This document shows positions 1 to 11,442 of a DNA stretch of 51,893 bases, in pieces. Numbering within the stretch: the first letter of the stretch is position 1; each line of letters starts with the position of its first letter. The stretch comes from Lingula anatina (Eukaryota; Brachiopoda; Lingulata; Lingulida; Lingulidae): assembly GCF_001039355.2 (NCBI RefSeq), contig NW_019774203.1:1-51893 (forward strand). Reading direction: 5' to 3'. A model generated the notes under the pieces. The model worked only from the letters and a program-made list of their open reading frames with translations. It was not told where the DNA came from and ran no database searches. Made by a program: the position numbers and the translations under genes.

Positions 1-457
1 ATAGAGGTGGATTCACAGGTAGGAGGATTCATTGTAATTAAAACAAGGAGGAGAAGCATCATTTAAAAGGCAACATATGAATTTTAAGACATTGTTAAAA
101 ATTATGTTTCCTGCGATCATTTTGGTTTCTGCTAGTAAAGCTTTCTTTAGTAAATACCTTATTGACCCACATTCCTTTTTAAAAAATAAGGTCTTTAGAA
201 TTGTCTTTTTTATAAACACAAAATGGCACAAGAACCAAAGTATATTACTTTAAAAAACATTTATAAATCAAAATGTATTATTTTCTAAATAACAAACCAT
301 GTGTCACTGTTTTGCAATATGAAATTAACAAAGATCAAATACACTGAAACCATTCTATTAAATTGTTAAAATGATTCATTTTAAGGAACAAAGTCTTTAA
401 ACTTATGATTAGTTTTTGTAATTTAAATAAATAACTACAATCCTTTATTACCCCTAG

Positions 458-602
458 GCTGTGTGTTCCAATGTCAGAGGAACTGTTTTCTGAATGGAGC
501 CAAGAAGATGTGCAATTTATTTGCAAGTCCCGTGCTTTTACGAGCGACGTGGACTATGATTTTGATGGTGCATGCAGACGTCTTGTGGCAGTCTCCACTC
601 AG
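458..602 (+). CDS. Orphan candidate internal exon, unknown protein
   Basis: The segment is open in one frame, preceded by a plausible acceptor (CCCCTAG) and followed by a donor (CAG|GTATTT). The 48-codon reading has a normal soluble-protein composition, with phrases such as EELFSEWSQEDVQF and DVDYDFDGACRRLV, unlike the low-complexity ORFs nearby. I do not recognise the family. No partner exon is visible in the first 3 kb, so the rest of the gene may lie left of the window or beyond the retrotransposon. It could also be a chance ORF. Confidence 0.35.
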
Positions 603-1439
603 GTATTTACCCAGCTCTATATTCATAGCCATGATTTTATGATATATAATTTTCATACCAGATTTTGTGTCTGAATTGATGTGCATTGTATGTCAAATTG
701 ATTGTTAGCTGTTGCCTGTGTAAAGATGCAGATAATTCTGGTCACCATCCCTCAACCCCATCAGATCATCACTCTTGCACCACCCAACCACTGTCTCAAC
801 AGATTCTCTTTAGATGTGCGGGTTTAATGTTTTCGGGATGAATACTTCTATAATCAGTTTACAGGTCAAGTTTAAAGAAGTCAGTTTGTTCAGAGTCACA
901 CTAGGTACATGTAACTCATTTCAACAAAAAGCCATATCTTTAATTAACAAATACATCCACCTCGCATGTATTTTAGGAATGGTCCTCTGCCTATTGTCCA
1001 GTAGTAGGAGCCATTTAGTACTCACTCTGGAAGTCTTCTCTATCACATGTGTAATTGAATTAAAGTGACCACTCTGGCAACCCACCTGGCTGGGAAGCCA
1101 ATGTAGTGTAATATGTGAAGGTATATAAAGATAGAAATAAAGGTAGACGTAAGTAGTCAGTACTCAGAGAGAGGACACTGTATGCTGGTCTCTAGAAAGC
1201 AAAACATGACGTTACGTTAGATGTTTGTCTATGGTACGATCACCATCCTCCTTAATAATGGTAATGGAAAAAGCAAGGGCTTCTCAAATTTGTTCTATGG
1301 CTACATGGTCAGCACATGTGTTGTCCCGACTTATTTTGTCTACATATTTTGGGAAAGGTTCTGTTAGAAACTGTGTGAGATCATCTTTTTTCTCCTGGGG
1401 TAATCTGTTGCCCATTCATTCTTAAGAAGATCAAAACCA
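603..1439. other. Non-coding tract, nothing recognised
   Basis: The tract is AT-rich unique-looking sequence with only short ORFs lacking coding character. No RNA gene or clear repeat is seen. Confidence 0.5.
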
Positions 1440-1885
1440 AATATAATGTATTATAAAACTAGATAAGCACTCTGAGAGTGCAGACCTCTGCCAAGGCAGC
1501 AAAGTCTCTACCCAATGATGTTTCATCCCTAAATTTTCATTCTATAATGATGTAGTTTTTTTTATTTATGATTATTGATTGATTGATTGATTACTGATCG
1601 GGATCACCACCAAAAACTAATCATCTGTTCCTTGGCCCACTTCTGACAGTTCCTGAAAACTTCACATAATCGGTCCATAACTTTTTTATTTTTGATTATT
1701 GACTGATAATTGATCCGGATCGCCACCAAAAACTAATCACTTCTAAGTTAACCCATTTCTGACCTACCTGAAAATTCCATCAAAATTTGTCCATAACTTT
1801 TTGAGTTATGTTGATGACAAACAGACAAACAGACAAACAAACAAACATGTGGTGAAAACATAACTTCCTTGGTGGAGGTAATAAA
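1440..1885. repeat. Dispersed repeat with two diverged internal copies
   Basis: A phrase ending in CACCAAAAACTAATCA occurs near 1605 and again near 1725. Each copy is followed by a text of the type 'ccataactttt', roughly 115 bp apart. The right end has a CAAACAGACAAA microsatellite and a tail 'cttccttggtggaggtaat'. From memory this style of tail is common in interspersed repeats of fish and marine invertebrates; I cannot name the family. Confidence 0.5.
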
Positions 1886-2439
1886 AATTAGTTTATTTTG
1901 AAGCATATCTTACCTTTAAGGTGATGAAAGTGCTTGATATGGTATTTTATTTTATAACTTTTTTCTAAAGAAAGGTCTTACTCAGCTTTATTAAGTGTGT
2001 ACAACCGTTCTAATATTTACATCATATTAAAATTTGGTAAACAATATTTTGTGCAGCATTATTGAGAGTGTGCTTTGGGAAAAAACAGATTTTTTAATAA
2101 CTATTTTTAGTACAATAACTAAAAACTAAAATGCATATTTTCTGTAACGGATGTACGTTGACCTAAACCAAAAGCTTGTCAAAAACTAGAGGATCAGAGA
2201 GGCGATACTGCCTCCGGATATTGTACCACCAGCTGGAGTAAGCGCAATCATACAAAAAACCAAAAACAAACAGGAACAACTACCAGTGTTGTGTTTGACA
2301 AGCTCTTCAAAATGCAGTAAACAAGACAAGAAATATGACCCCCGAAAAAAGCAAAAGACAGCACAACTTTTATAAAAAATGGTCCGATCAAGCCCAATTT
2401 CAAGATAATAGGCTTGTCAGTTTTCTTTGAAATGTGTTA

Positions 2440-2930
2440 TCAGTGTCCCATATACACTGAAAGAAAGAAATAGGCCTATCTCTGCCAGTTTTGGAAATAT
2501 AAGGGATAGAAATTTGCAAAGTTCAGTTCATGGTGAAAAGAAGGTCAAAGGTCAATTTCAAAGTGACAGTTAGATTGCCAGTATATGACTTCCTATTCAA
2601 GTTCAAAAGTAACCATGGGTGTATCTCCGCTAGTCTTGGAGATAAAAGGGATGGAAAAATTGCAAAGTGCAGTTCATCATGAAATGTAAGTCAAAGGTCA
2701 GTTTCAAGGTCACAGTTAGATTGCCAGTATGTGACTTCCTATTCAAGTTCAATGGTAACTATGGGTGTATCTCTGCTAGTTTTGGAGATATAATGGATGG
2801 AAAAATTGCAAATTTCAGTGCATGGTGAAAAGTACTGTAGGTCAAAGGTCAATTTCAAGGTCACAGTTAGATTGCCAGTATATGACTTCCTATTCAAGTT
2901 CAAAAGTAACTATGGGCGTATCTCTGGGGG
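2440..2930. repeat. Tandem repeat, about 3.3 units of 146-151 bp
   Basis: The phrase ATTGCCAGTAT-TGACTTCC starts at about 2574, 2720 and 2871, giving periods of 146 and 151 bp. A partial unit precedes the first. Units share the order 'tatctctgctagttttggagata', 'gcaaa-ttcagttcat', 'gtcaaaggtca', 'cacagttagattgcc'. Each carries a direct repeat of AGGTCA with one-base spacing. Confidence 0.8.
2542..2554 (+). promoter_or_regulatory. DR1-type nuclear-receptor half-site pair (repeat unit 1)
   Basis: AGGTCAAAGGTCA is a perfect direct repeat of AGGTCA with one-base spacing, the element bound by RXR, HNF4 and COUP-TF type receptors. Sister sites lie at 2688-2700 (one mismatch) and 2839-2851 (perfect). 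Function is inferred; the motif may simply have been amplified with the repeat. Confidence 0.4.
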
Positions 2931-2960
2931 GGAGGAGTGTAGTCGCTGGCCGGGATCCAG

Positions 2961-3033
2961 GGCTTGGTAGCTCAGTAGGTAAGAGCGGTCGCATGGTTTG
3001 CGAGAGTCCCGGGTTCGAGTCCCGGTCGAGCCT
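2961..3033 (+). repeat. tRNA-derived SINE head (tRNA-like, anticodon GGT)
   Basis: The stretch folds as a tRNA. Its acceptor pairs 2961-2967 with 3026-3032 (two G-T pairs), its D stem is GCTC/GAGC, and its T arm is a perfect CCGGG/CCCGG with loop TTCGAGT. A-box and B-box are intact. The anticodon stem has a G-G mismatch and the loop has T at position 37, so a working tRNA is unlikely. It is followed by a non-tRNA body (ttggtgttttctcccccc...), as in tRNA-derived SINEs. Confidence 0.6.
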
Positions 3034-3274
3034 TGGTGTTTTCTCCCCCCAAATCGCTACAACAGTTTACCATCAGTTTCATATAATCTAACTAACAATA
3101 TTGTTAAGGTGCAGAAAATGTCAAAAGAACACCTCCATATATCATCTTACTGAGCCTGTTAACATACCCAAGAATTAAAATTGAGGAAAATCCACATGTG
3201 TATGACAATAATCTCACATGTATTTCTTGCAACATGGTTCCCAATGTCTATTTGTAAGGACTTATCTTTTAAGT

Positions 3275-3319
3275 CCTATTTAAAACACACACAGGTGGGG
3301 ACAACTACGTTACGTCACT
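3275..3319 (+). repeat. Left inverted terminal repeat of DIRS-like element
   Basis: It matches the reverse complement of 6994-7064 over three blocks (CCTATTTAAAAC, ACACAGGTG, ACTACG-TACGTCACT), with an internal gap of about 25 bases. Confidence 0.7.
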
Positions 3320-3452
3320 GCGTCCGGGACACTCAAGCCTCGTTCTCCGGTCATTGAGTGATTTAATTCAGTCAGTTGCAAGCCTTTATGCAGAGCAGAC
3401 GTGCTTTACTTAACATGGGGAGGTTTTCTCTGCATGACTTGGGGCTTATCAA

Positions 3453-4346
3453 ATGAGTTATCAGAGGAAACTATCAATGCTCTGCACGCTGAATAGTAAG
3501 AAAGTAGAAAGACTTTTTTCCTCCCTGCAGCCTGCCCAAAGACTGCTATTGCAGGAAGCTGTGCAAGAGTTAAAGGACACTCCAACTATACCACACAATG
3601 CAAAAGCCCCCATGACGGGAAATTTGCAACAGAAACTGGACTCGGGGGACTCGCTCTCTATAGCAGATATTATGAGCATCATGGGGGAAGCATTAAAGGC
3701 GAGTGAAAAACCAACAACAGCAACACCAAAAAGCAGCTATGAAAACACCGAAGGTGAGAGAGAACTTAACACACTTTCTTCTTTGATACCACCTAAAAAG
3801 CCCCCCTTCCGAGACGTCAGAGATTACGTCTCCCTTGTCCCTGGATCAACACAGAGAGGCGCAGTAGACATGGGCTCATTCCTTGTAACAGTTAAGGACA
3901 GCAAAATCCCACTAAATCGACTATCACAGGCCCAGTACATGGAAGGGGCACTCCGTACTGGAAAAGAGATCATCAACATTGATAAGGCCGGCACTAAGTC
4001 TCTTATGAATTACACGAGCTATCTCATTAAAATCAGCACGTTTGCAGAAACTTTTGAGTGGGACAGTGTGGTCACTTATGGCTATCAATTCAGGAAAAAG
4101 CAGGCTAACGATGAAATAGAATGGTCCCAAGATGACACCTACCTCATGCAGCTTTTATTATGCCCCAAATAAAACAGACAAAATATCAACAAACCAAAGA
4201 ATGACCTCACAGGCAAGCCTATTTGTGAACGTTTTAATGGCCGTAATGGTTGCACTCTCAGGTTTTGCAGGTTCACCCATGCTTGCTTTAAATGCTCATC
4301 AACGTCCCACAGTGAATTTGAACACAAGAACTCCATGATCACATAA
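3453..4346 (+). pseudogene. DIRS gag-like ORF with one in-frame stop
   Basis: The first 239 codons are open and end in a TAA at 4170-4172. The same frame then runs on to 4346 and carries a cysteine/histidine cluster (ICERFNG, LRFCRFTHACFKC, then SHSEFEH), a zinc-knuckle-like module typical of DIRS/Ngaro gag C-termini. The early TAA therefore looks like a mutation inside a roughly 297-residue gag. The N-terminal half (SSLQPAQRLLLQEAV, PPFRDVRDYVSLVP) has no motif I can name. The matrix or nucleic-acid-binding role is inferred from position. Confidence 0.65.
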
Positions 4347-4377
4347 ACAAAAAACTAGAAACTAATGACATTTTTGA

Positions 4378-6003
4378 GTCTCGCTCAAAGCAAAACTTGA
4401 ACATTGGGAGCGGGAACTCGGTTCAGACTATGATAGAGACTTCATTTTAAACGGCATTATTAATGGTTTTTCCATAGTGGATAGTGAAAAAATTGTGCCA
4501 AAAAGAGTAACTGTTGAAAACTCAAAATCAACATATCAATCAGCACATCTGATTGACAAAAAACTTAAAGAAGGCATTCAAGAAGGACACTACAAAATTG
4601 TTGATGATACACCGCATATTATTAGTGCAATACACGCTGTCCCAAAACAAGATGGGGATATCCGCATTATTCATGACTGTAGTCGCCCTGAAGGGCTCAG
4701 TGTTAATGATTATGCCACCAATGAGGGAGTCACATATCAATCAGTTCAGGATGTTATTCGTAACATTTACCCCGGGTGGTATTTAGCTAAAGTGGACTTG
4801 TCTCAAGCGAATCGCTCCGTGAACCTTCACCCTAGCAATCTAAAATTCATGGGATTAAGATGGACTTTTTCCAACGACAATACAGAAACTACAATCATTG
4901 ATACGCGCTTGCCGTTTGGGGGGAGAAAGAGTCCAAGTATCTTCAACAGACTCACTCAATCAGGGTGCAGAATGATGGAGAAAAAGGGCTTCCCAGTGGT
5001 AGTTGCTTATTTAGATGATTTCCTGGTTGCAGGCGCAACTAAAGAAGAATGTAGCGACGCATACCAAACACTACTGAAACTATTGCGTACATTGGGATTT
5101 CAAATAAACTGGAAGAAGGTGGTCGACCCGTGCCAAAAGTTGACATTCATGGGGATAGAGATTAACACTCTCTCCGGTTTAATGTCCCTTGACCCGAATA
5201 AGCAGTCTAACCTTCTCCAGCTACTTCAGAGCTTTAGACATAGAAAGCGAACGTCGTGTAAACAACTAGAAAAACTAGCAGGACACTTAGCCTGGGCCAG
5301 TCATGTAATCCCGTGGTGGAAACTGCATACAAGACGGATATATGACTTAATTAATACAACAGCTTCACCGCGGCATAAAAGCTTATTGTTTGGTGTCTAG
5401 CAGGACAAAGCTTGATGGCATTATCATCTGCTTCACAATAGCCAGATGGCTTTCTGGAACAGTCGCCCCCCGGCGTTAGTACAAACTGACGCTTGCATCA
5501 CAGGTGGCGGAGCATACTGTGAGGGCGACTGAACTTACTGTGCTTGGGGACTAGATTTGCCACCCCCGGAAAATGAGCACATCAACGTAAAGGAGCTTGC
5601 GATCATCTTATGGGCTGCTTACCGATGGCATAGAAAATGGGCCAATCATAAAGTGCTCGTTTTAACTGACAATATTGCTACAGCAAGCATTATTAACAAT
5701 GGTTCTACCCCATCAAAGACAGCCTTTGCTTTGCTTGAACAACTTGCGTCACTTGCTATCTCATTTAATTTTAGTATAGAAGCCAAGTTCCTCTCCGACA
5801 AATTTAACATCACAGCTGACGCTTTGAGCCGTCTTCATGAAAGGGGTCAAATAAATTGCTTTATCCAATCCGTCCGCAAGAGTGGTTACTATATGCCAGA
5901 TTATTATCTTCTAAACAACCACGTATCTCACCTCACCTTAAACTATTTATTTCTGCAGATAAACAATTGGACGGTTTCGCTGAGCAATTGGACAGGGAGG
6001 TAG
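4378..6003 (+). pseudogene. DIRS reverse transcriptase-RNase H frame with stops
   Basis: One frame is open from 4378 to a TAG at 5398. RT motifs are clear: LAKVDLSQA, LPFGGRKSPSIF, the YLDD active site (VVAYLDDFLVAG) and LTFMGIEI. The same frame continues past stops at 5398, 5413 and 5530 into RNase H, with catalytic acidic residues in QTDAC, NVKELAI, LTDN and ADALSR. The 5413 and 5530 stops are TGA. At least the 5530 one falls where tryptophan is plausible, which suggests G-to-A changes. The gene copies element RNA into DNA; this copy cannot make full-length product. Confidence 0.8.
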
Positions 6004-6920
6004 CCCTACTTATTGGTCAGAGGTGGGCCCCAGCTACCAAGAGGACATATGCTTCCCATGAGCGCAGCTTCGTTAGTTTTTGTGAAAGAATCGGCATGCT
6101 GTCAGTACCCGCCAGCAATACTACTATAGCCAGATACGTCGCTTTCCTAGCCAGGGACAAGTCATTCAAAACAGTACAGCAGTATTTAATATCATCAGAA
6201 TTCTGCATTTGGATAAGGAATATCCCAACCCACTAAATTCAAACTGGACCATCACTTCACTGTTGAAAGGCGTCAAAAGAAGTAAAGGTGACACTACGGC
6301 CTCAAAATTACCTCTGCAACCCGCGCACCTACTAAAAATCCACAGCATGTTAAACTTTTCTCAACCACAAGATTGTCGCTTCTGGGCCGCATTACTCATG
6401 GGTTTTTTCCATCTGCTTCGCGTGAGCAACTTAACGTGCACTGGACCGGAAGACTGTAAGTCTATCTGACGATGTGACGTTAGATTCCAAAAGTCTGGAA
6501 CTGTCATTGAAAATAAGAAATCAAAAAAAAATTCAATTTCAACAAAGAACCCATACCGTCGCCCTCCCAAGACTTACAAACAATCCGTTGTGCCCAACTA
6601 CAGCATTACTGTCCTTCCTCGCGTTGGCGGGACCTTGATCGGCAGACTCACCTTTATTCAACATGATTCTTAATGGACAGGAATTGAAACTTAGTCAGCG
6701 ATTTTTCAGGTCTTTCTTGAAGACTGCGTTATCCACCATTGGACTTTCAGAAACCATGTACAATACCCACAGCCTGCGACGGGGTGGGGCTACATGGCTC
6801 GCGTCTTCAGGAGTGCCATTGTCAATAATAAGAGCAACAGGGGACTGGAAAAGTGACTCGGTTTTTCAATATATCGTACCAGACCCTATTTCTATCTCTA
6901 CTCACTATACCAAACTCTAA
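5856..6920 (+). pseudogene. DIRS tyrosine recombinase, frameshifted
   Basis: The YR starts in a frame overlapping the end of RNase H. The N-terminal SAM-like part reads ATKRTYASHERSF. The frame shifts near 6209, where the next piece holds the first catalytic arginine (FFHLLRVSNL), and returns to the first frame by 6663. There HSLRRGG supplies the His-x-x-Arg pair and SDSVFQYIVPD the nucleophile region. The stretch 6470-6662 is coding-like but split by shifts. Such recombinases insert the circular DIRS intermediate. Confidence 0.8.
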
Positions 6921-6993
6921 CCTAACTATGGATGGGTGCATCCCTAGGACTGGATTATTGAGATTTTGTTAATTATTTTATTACTGTAGATGT

Positions 6994-7064
6994 AGTGACG
7001 TAGCGTAGTTTCGAAGCTATAATAAAAGCTTCCAACCCACACCTGTGTTGTTGTTTTAAATAGG
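6994..7064 (-). repeat. Right inverted terminal repeat of DIRS-like element
   Basis: It is the reverse complement of the left end with an inserted short hairpin at about 7012-7031. Confidence 0.7.
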
Positions 7065-7216
7065 GCAAATTTTTTGTCCAATTTTTGATTAATTATTATT
7101 GTTTTCTTTTAGGTTATATTGCCCCCTGTATTGAATGAGCATTTTGAGCAACCCCCCTATCAGGAAAAGTAGCTGGAAGAGGAGTCAGTAGCTCTGCCTT
7201 ACCACAAGCCATCATG

Positions 7217-9240
7217 ATGTGGACGAATACTAAGATGCCCCACACTATGCAGGAATTCAGTCCAAACCATTTCTCTCTTCTCTTGGAGATACATACGGAA
7301 CATTGAATCACCAATAATAGATGTAGACATTAGCAGTGAACAGGAATCTGATCTAGACCAAGAATGCACCCTTAACAGCAGTGATATACCTGAAGAAGAA
7401 AACCTTGACCCATTGTCGTGTGGAAAAAAGCTTACAGGGAGGAAATTTGTAACAGAAGCAGAAGTGTTAGAAATACTCCATTCAGCAGAAGACATACTTA
7501 CATGCATTCCAGATGGTAAAAAGGAAAATGTAATGTTCAAAATAAATATCAAGAAAAATGTAGAGCGTCGTGCCGCTGGCCTTAGCAGTAATTTCATAGA
7601 CGACTGTAGGGCTTGGGGTGGGACCCACTCACCCACAACTTACAAAGCCAAGGTAGAGTCTAAATGGATAACTGTCGTTAAAAAAGATGATTTGTTTTGT
7701 GTATACAGACAAACAAATAAGAAAAGACATGCGGTTCCATAGAACCCCAACCTTCCCAAGTATTACAACTTCACAGATACTACACTAGTTCCAAAGGCAA
7801 TCCTGAATACAAAAGAAGGATAACAATGATTGAAGATATGCAACCAGCCATCGCCCTTGTTGAATACATTGGGACATAGTAGCGTCCAGTAGCGTCCACG
7901 GTAATGCTAAAGTCACAGTAAACCCCTATTACCGCACTTCAGACTATGTCATGGACTGCATAAGTGCTGAACGTGATGCCAAACCACGTGAACTTTACAA
8001 AAAGCTGGTCCGTGAAGCCGACTCAGAAAACAAAAGACCAGCAAATTTGAAACAGATTGCTAATAAAAAGTGTTACGAAAGAAAAAAGGCTAGCTTTTCA
8101 ACTTCTGGACCTTCTAATATAGCAAAAGACTTCATTATCTTACACAATTCACTCCATGAACACCCTTTTATTCATAGTATAAATCACATTAAGAGCAAAT
8201 CCCCTTGTGTTATGTTGTACACGGATGAGCAGATCGCCGACATCACACAATTCTGCTGCGCTGCTCCCAACATCAGCACTACAGTTTTGGGAGTCGACAA
8301 AACATACAACATGGGACAACTTCACGTGACTTCTTTGACATACAAGCACCTAGGATTAATAAGAACCAAGACCCAAGATCACCCCATATTTTTAGGACCT
8401 ATTCTTATCCATGGACAATCAGACTGGAAGACATTTGGGAACTTTTTCAATTCTATCGCAATGGAAATTCCAATAAAAAATCCAAATTTAGTCATCGGAA
8501 GTGATGAAGAAAAAGCAATCAAGAAAGGTGCAAACTTTGGCTTTGGCAAAAACACTGATCACATTTCTTGTCATCGACACATAAAAAACAATGCTGTAAA
8601 TTTTTTGAAAGATAAAACTGGGGCCAACGAAAAAGAAAGAAACAAAATAATTTCAGCGATATTTAGCCAAAATGGACTAATATATTCAGACAATCAAGTC
8701 ATTTTTGAAGAAAGGAGCCAGACAGTACTAAGAAATATTGAAAATTTGCCCCAATTTGAAAAACATTATTTAGAGAATACCCTTCCGCTGTTACAGGAAA
8801 ACTTCAAAACTAAAGAAAGACACCAAGATTTACCCACTGCATGGACAAACAACATTTGCGAATCAGTGAATCACATTATCAAGATGAAAGTAAATTGGCA
8901 ACCTCAAGATACTATGACTCTGGTTAATTCACTCTATGAAATTGTCAAGGGACAATATTTGGACATGGAGGGGAGGAATTTCGACTGGACTCATATTTCG
9001 ATAGATTCAGTGTCGACAGGTGTGCATGGGCAGGTAAAAGTGCAGAGACAAGGAAAAAAACACACTCAAAGTTTTTTTTTTAATATGCCCAAAGATAGGC
9101 GAAATATGGTTTCTGCCTGTGGGTTGAATTTGATTGGAGGAACATGCAATGGGAAAAAGCCTAACCAACGAAAGAGAAAGAGAGCAGATAGAACAGTAAC
9201 ACTTCCAAGGGAGTCAGCATGCAGCAAAATTATCATGTAG
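7217..9240 (+). pseudogene. MULE-like DDE transposase, 5' part broken
   Basis: The C-terminal 429 codons (7951-9240; open from 7864) form one ORF with a plausible DDE layout. It has VLGVDKTYN (first D), NLVIGSDEEKA (second D), a CHRHIK cysteine/histidine motif and NICESVNHIIK (possible E), then a basic tail (QRKRKRADR). The upstream frame 7217-7742 holds an acidic stretch and a WGGTHSPTTYKAK module, perhaps a FLYWCH-like DNA-binding unit. Between them lie stops at 7740 and 7821 and two shifts; coding traces (EDMQPAIALVEY, then VHGNAKVTVNPYYRTSDYV) appear in different frames. No terminal inverted repeats were found. It could instead be another DDE family. Confidence 0.55.
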
Positions 9241-11442
9241 GGGTCTTATCAGTGTTTTGGATTTAGACTTCAGATGTCTCTGAACTGCTTTTTTTAGGTT
9301 AATGTCTTCAGAATTTGTCTTGCAGTGATTGTAATTTATATATTTTTTTTTTTGGTTGCTTGAACTGAACTGAACTGAACAGAGTATAATCACTGGTGAA
9401 GATTGTAGTAGTATATAGTGGAGTCACTGTCAATACAAAGATTTATGATATATTGTAACAACAGTTTTGTTTGCTCTGTACTTATTACTTTTTAGTTGCC
9501 TGTGCTTTGGTGACTGATCTTAAGATTCCTAGGTCCTAGGGTTAATTGTATTGAAAAATCAATTGTATGCACATCCGACAAACTTAATTTACTTTATAGC
9601 CAGTATACTATATATATGTATGCTTTATCCATGCACTAATTTGGTCTATTGAACCTTTAGCCCAATGAACCTTTGGACTTTTGCTATATGGCCTCTTCGA
9701 TATTTATAGATGTAAAAGAAGTTTTTCATAGTTGAGAATATTTATCTCCAGCAAATAAATTCATATGAAAGTAATTTCACATTGTTTCTTGGTCACAATG
9801 GGGGTGTGCAAAGGCCCAAGAGCTAATGAACTAAACCTACTAACTAGCCTGAGCAAATAAGCCAAATCATTTGTCATAAATGCAGTTTAATGATCTCAAA
9901 GAAAATTTTCTCTTAATCCACCCGCTATGCAGTGAACTTAAGAACTGTTCAATAAATGCATTCTAAACAGCTCATAGAAATAATAAATTCCATTTTACCA
10001 CCAAAAGGGTGGCTAAAGCATTATTATTGAATTTGTGCTGGCCAACACATAACATGAACTCCTTAATTAAACAGCTATATGCACTCACCAATAATCTCCT
10101 TTAATTAATGCGGGAATGGATTCATAAACTAATTGGCTATATAGTAAAAGAAAATTGTCCTTTGCTGCATTTTGGCAAAAATGAACAGATGTTCTCCCAA
10201 GTCTCCTTTGGATTTAATTTTGAGCATGTTAGGTCGACCATTCTATGGGTTTGAAAACCCCTGACCCAAAACTGCTGATTAAAGCTATCCACAGTGCCGA
10301 TCCACAGCTTCTTATAAACAAAATATATATTCTGAATGTTGATACTGTGATAGAAGCTGGGAGATGGATGCTGGTTACATTAATTAATTATTATGCCTGA
10401 CCGGAGTGGTTATAAACCATAAATCATCCTTAATTATTGTAAAGGTTGAATGTAAGGGCAGAGAGGGATTGTCATATTATCGCTAAGAATAAAATGTCCT
10501 CATTTCCCTGGGAAAAAATTCATTTCGTTGGGTAAGTGGAGTCGCCCTGTAAATAAAGTCAATGGTAGACATGAATTGGTAGAGTATGAATTTGCAGTGA
10601 TCCTGTGTCACCTTAAAATGTTAGAAATGTATCTGTGATGAGATTCAAACTGAGGAACATGTTTTATTTTTGTCCTATGACAGCTTGCATTTGCAAGGAT
10701 TTAAGCTTGTAAAACATCTTTGGAAAATTAATTTGGATCCTCTTGTTCAGCTTAAAGCAATACATTATATAATGACTTCAATTGTATATCAAAATCCATT
10801 TTAATTGCATGTATATCAAAATCCAAGTAAAAATTAAAGGAATAAATAGTGAGAAAATAATAAAATAAAAAAATTATACCCCTGAGATATTTGAGAAAAC
10901 TAGTTGCTACCCTGATGTACATTGCGCACATGCATCATTCATCATTGCTGCTCTTAAATTTAATTTTTGTAGTGAGTGAAATATGAATGGTGTAAATGAT
11001 GAGTTTGTGACAAAAATTAATATGTTCATTAATAGGTTTATACATTTTGGGGGAAATTTTGAATATCAAATTTGATATCTGAATCCTCTCCAATGCATTT
11101 TTAAAATATTGAAATACAACATCCATGTACTGAGTACTGCTGGATTTTAAAGAGCTTAGAAAAGCAAATGCCACAAATTAAACCCTCGTGCAAACTGAAA
11201 ATAAAAAGAATGATAATAATCATCTTAAATATATGGATGAGCCTTCACCAAAAACAAAATTAAAAAAGCAGAAATTACCTGAGCAAAAATTATAAATACA
11301 CATAAAACTTACACTTTAATTTGAAGTAAATTTAGCATTAGCATGAGCTTTTGTAAATATGGGCTTATTAAAGTTATTTGAATTCAACTAATAAAAAATT
11401 AGATTACCCAAGACTGCTGGTATCATTTTCTCCATGTTCATC
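9241..11442. other. AT-rich intergenic tract, no gene seen
   Basis: No coding-like ORF or RNA gene is visible. About 9880-10450 is notable for clean, non-repetitive sequence with many TTAATTA/TAATTA cores. Confidence 0.5.

Larger units (their letters stand above)
3275..7064 (+). mobile_element. DIRS-like tyrosine-recombinase retrotransposon, degraded
   Basis: The element encodes, in order, a gag-like protein, reverse transcriptase, RNase H and a tyrosine recombinase, the mark of YR retrotransposons. Its ends are inverted: 3275-3319 and the reverse complement of 6994-7064 share CCTATTTAAAAC, ACACAGGTG and ACTACG-TACGTCACT. The right copy has about 25 extra bases forming a small hairpin (GAAGCT...AGCTTC). 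Inverted termini favour DIRS over Ngaro/PAT, which have split direct repeats. No methyltransferase domain is seen. Several stops and frameshifts show it is inactive, but domains are still easy to read, so it is not ancient. No target duplication is expected for recombinase-mediated insertion. Confidence 0.85.

Noticed and set aside
2440-2930. CRISPR-like array
   Set aside because: Units of about 150 bp repeat throughout without unique spacers, and the DNA is animal nuclear.
2961-3033. Functional tRNA-Thr(GGT)
   Set aside because: A G-G mismatch in the anticodon stem, T at position 37 and a SINE-like tail argue for a tRNA-derived repeat.
10935-11174. 79-codon minus ORF
   Set aside because: AT-rich, no splice signals, no motif; consistent with chance.
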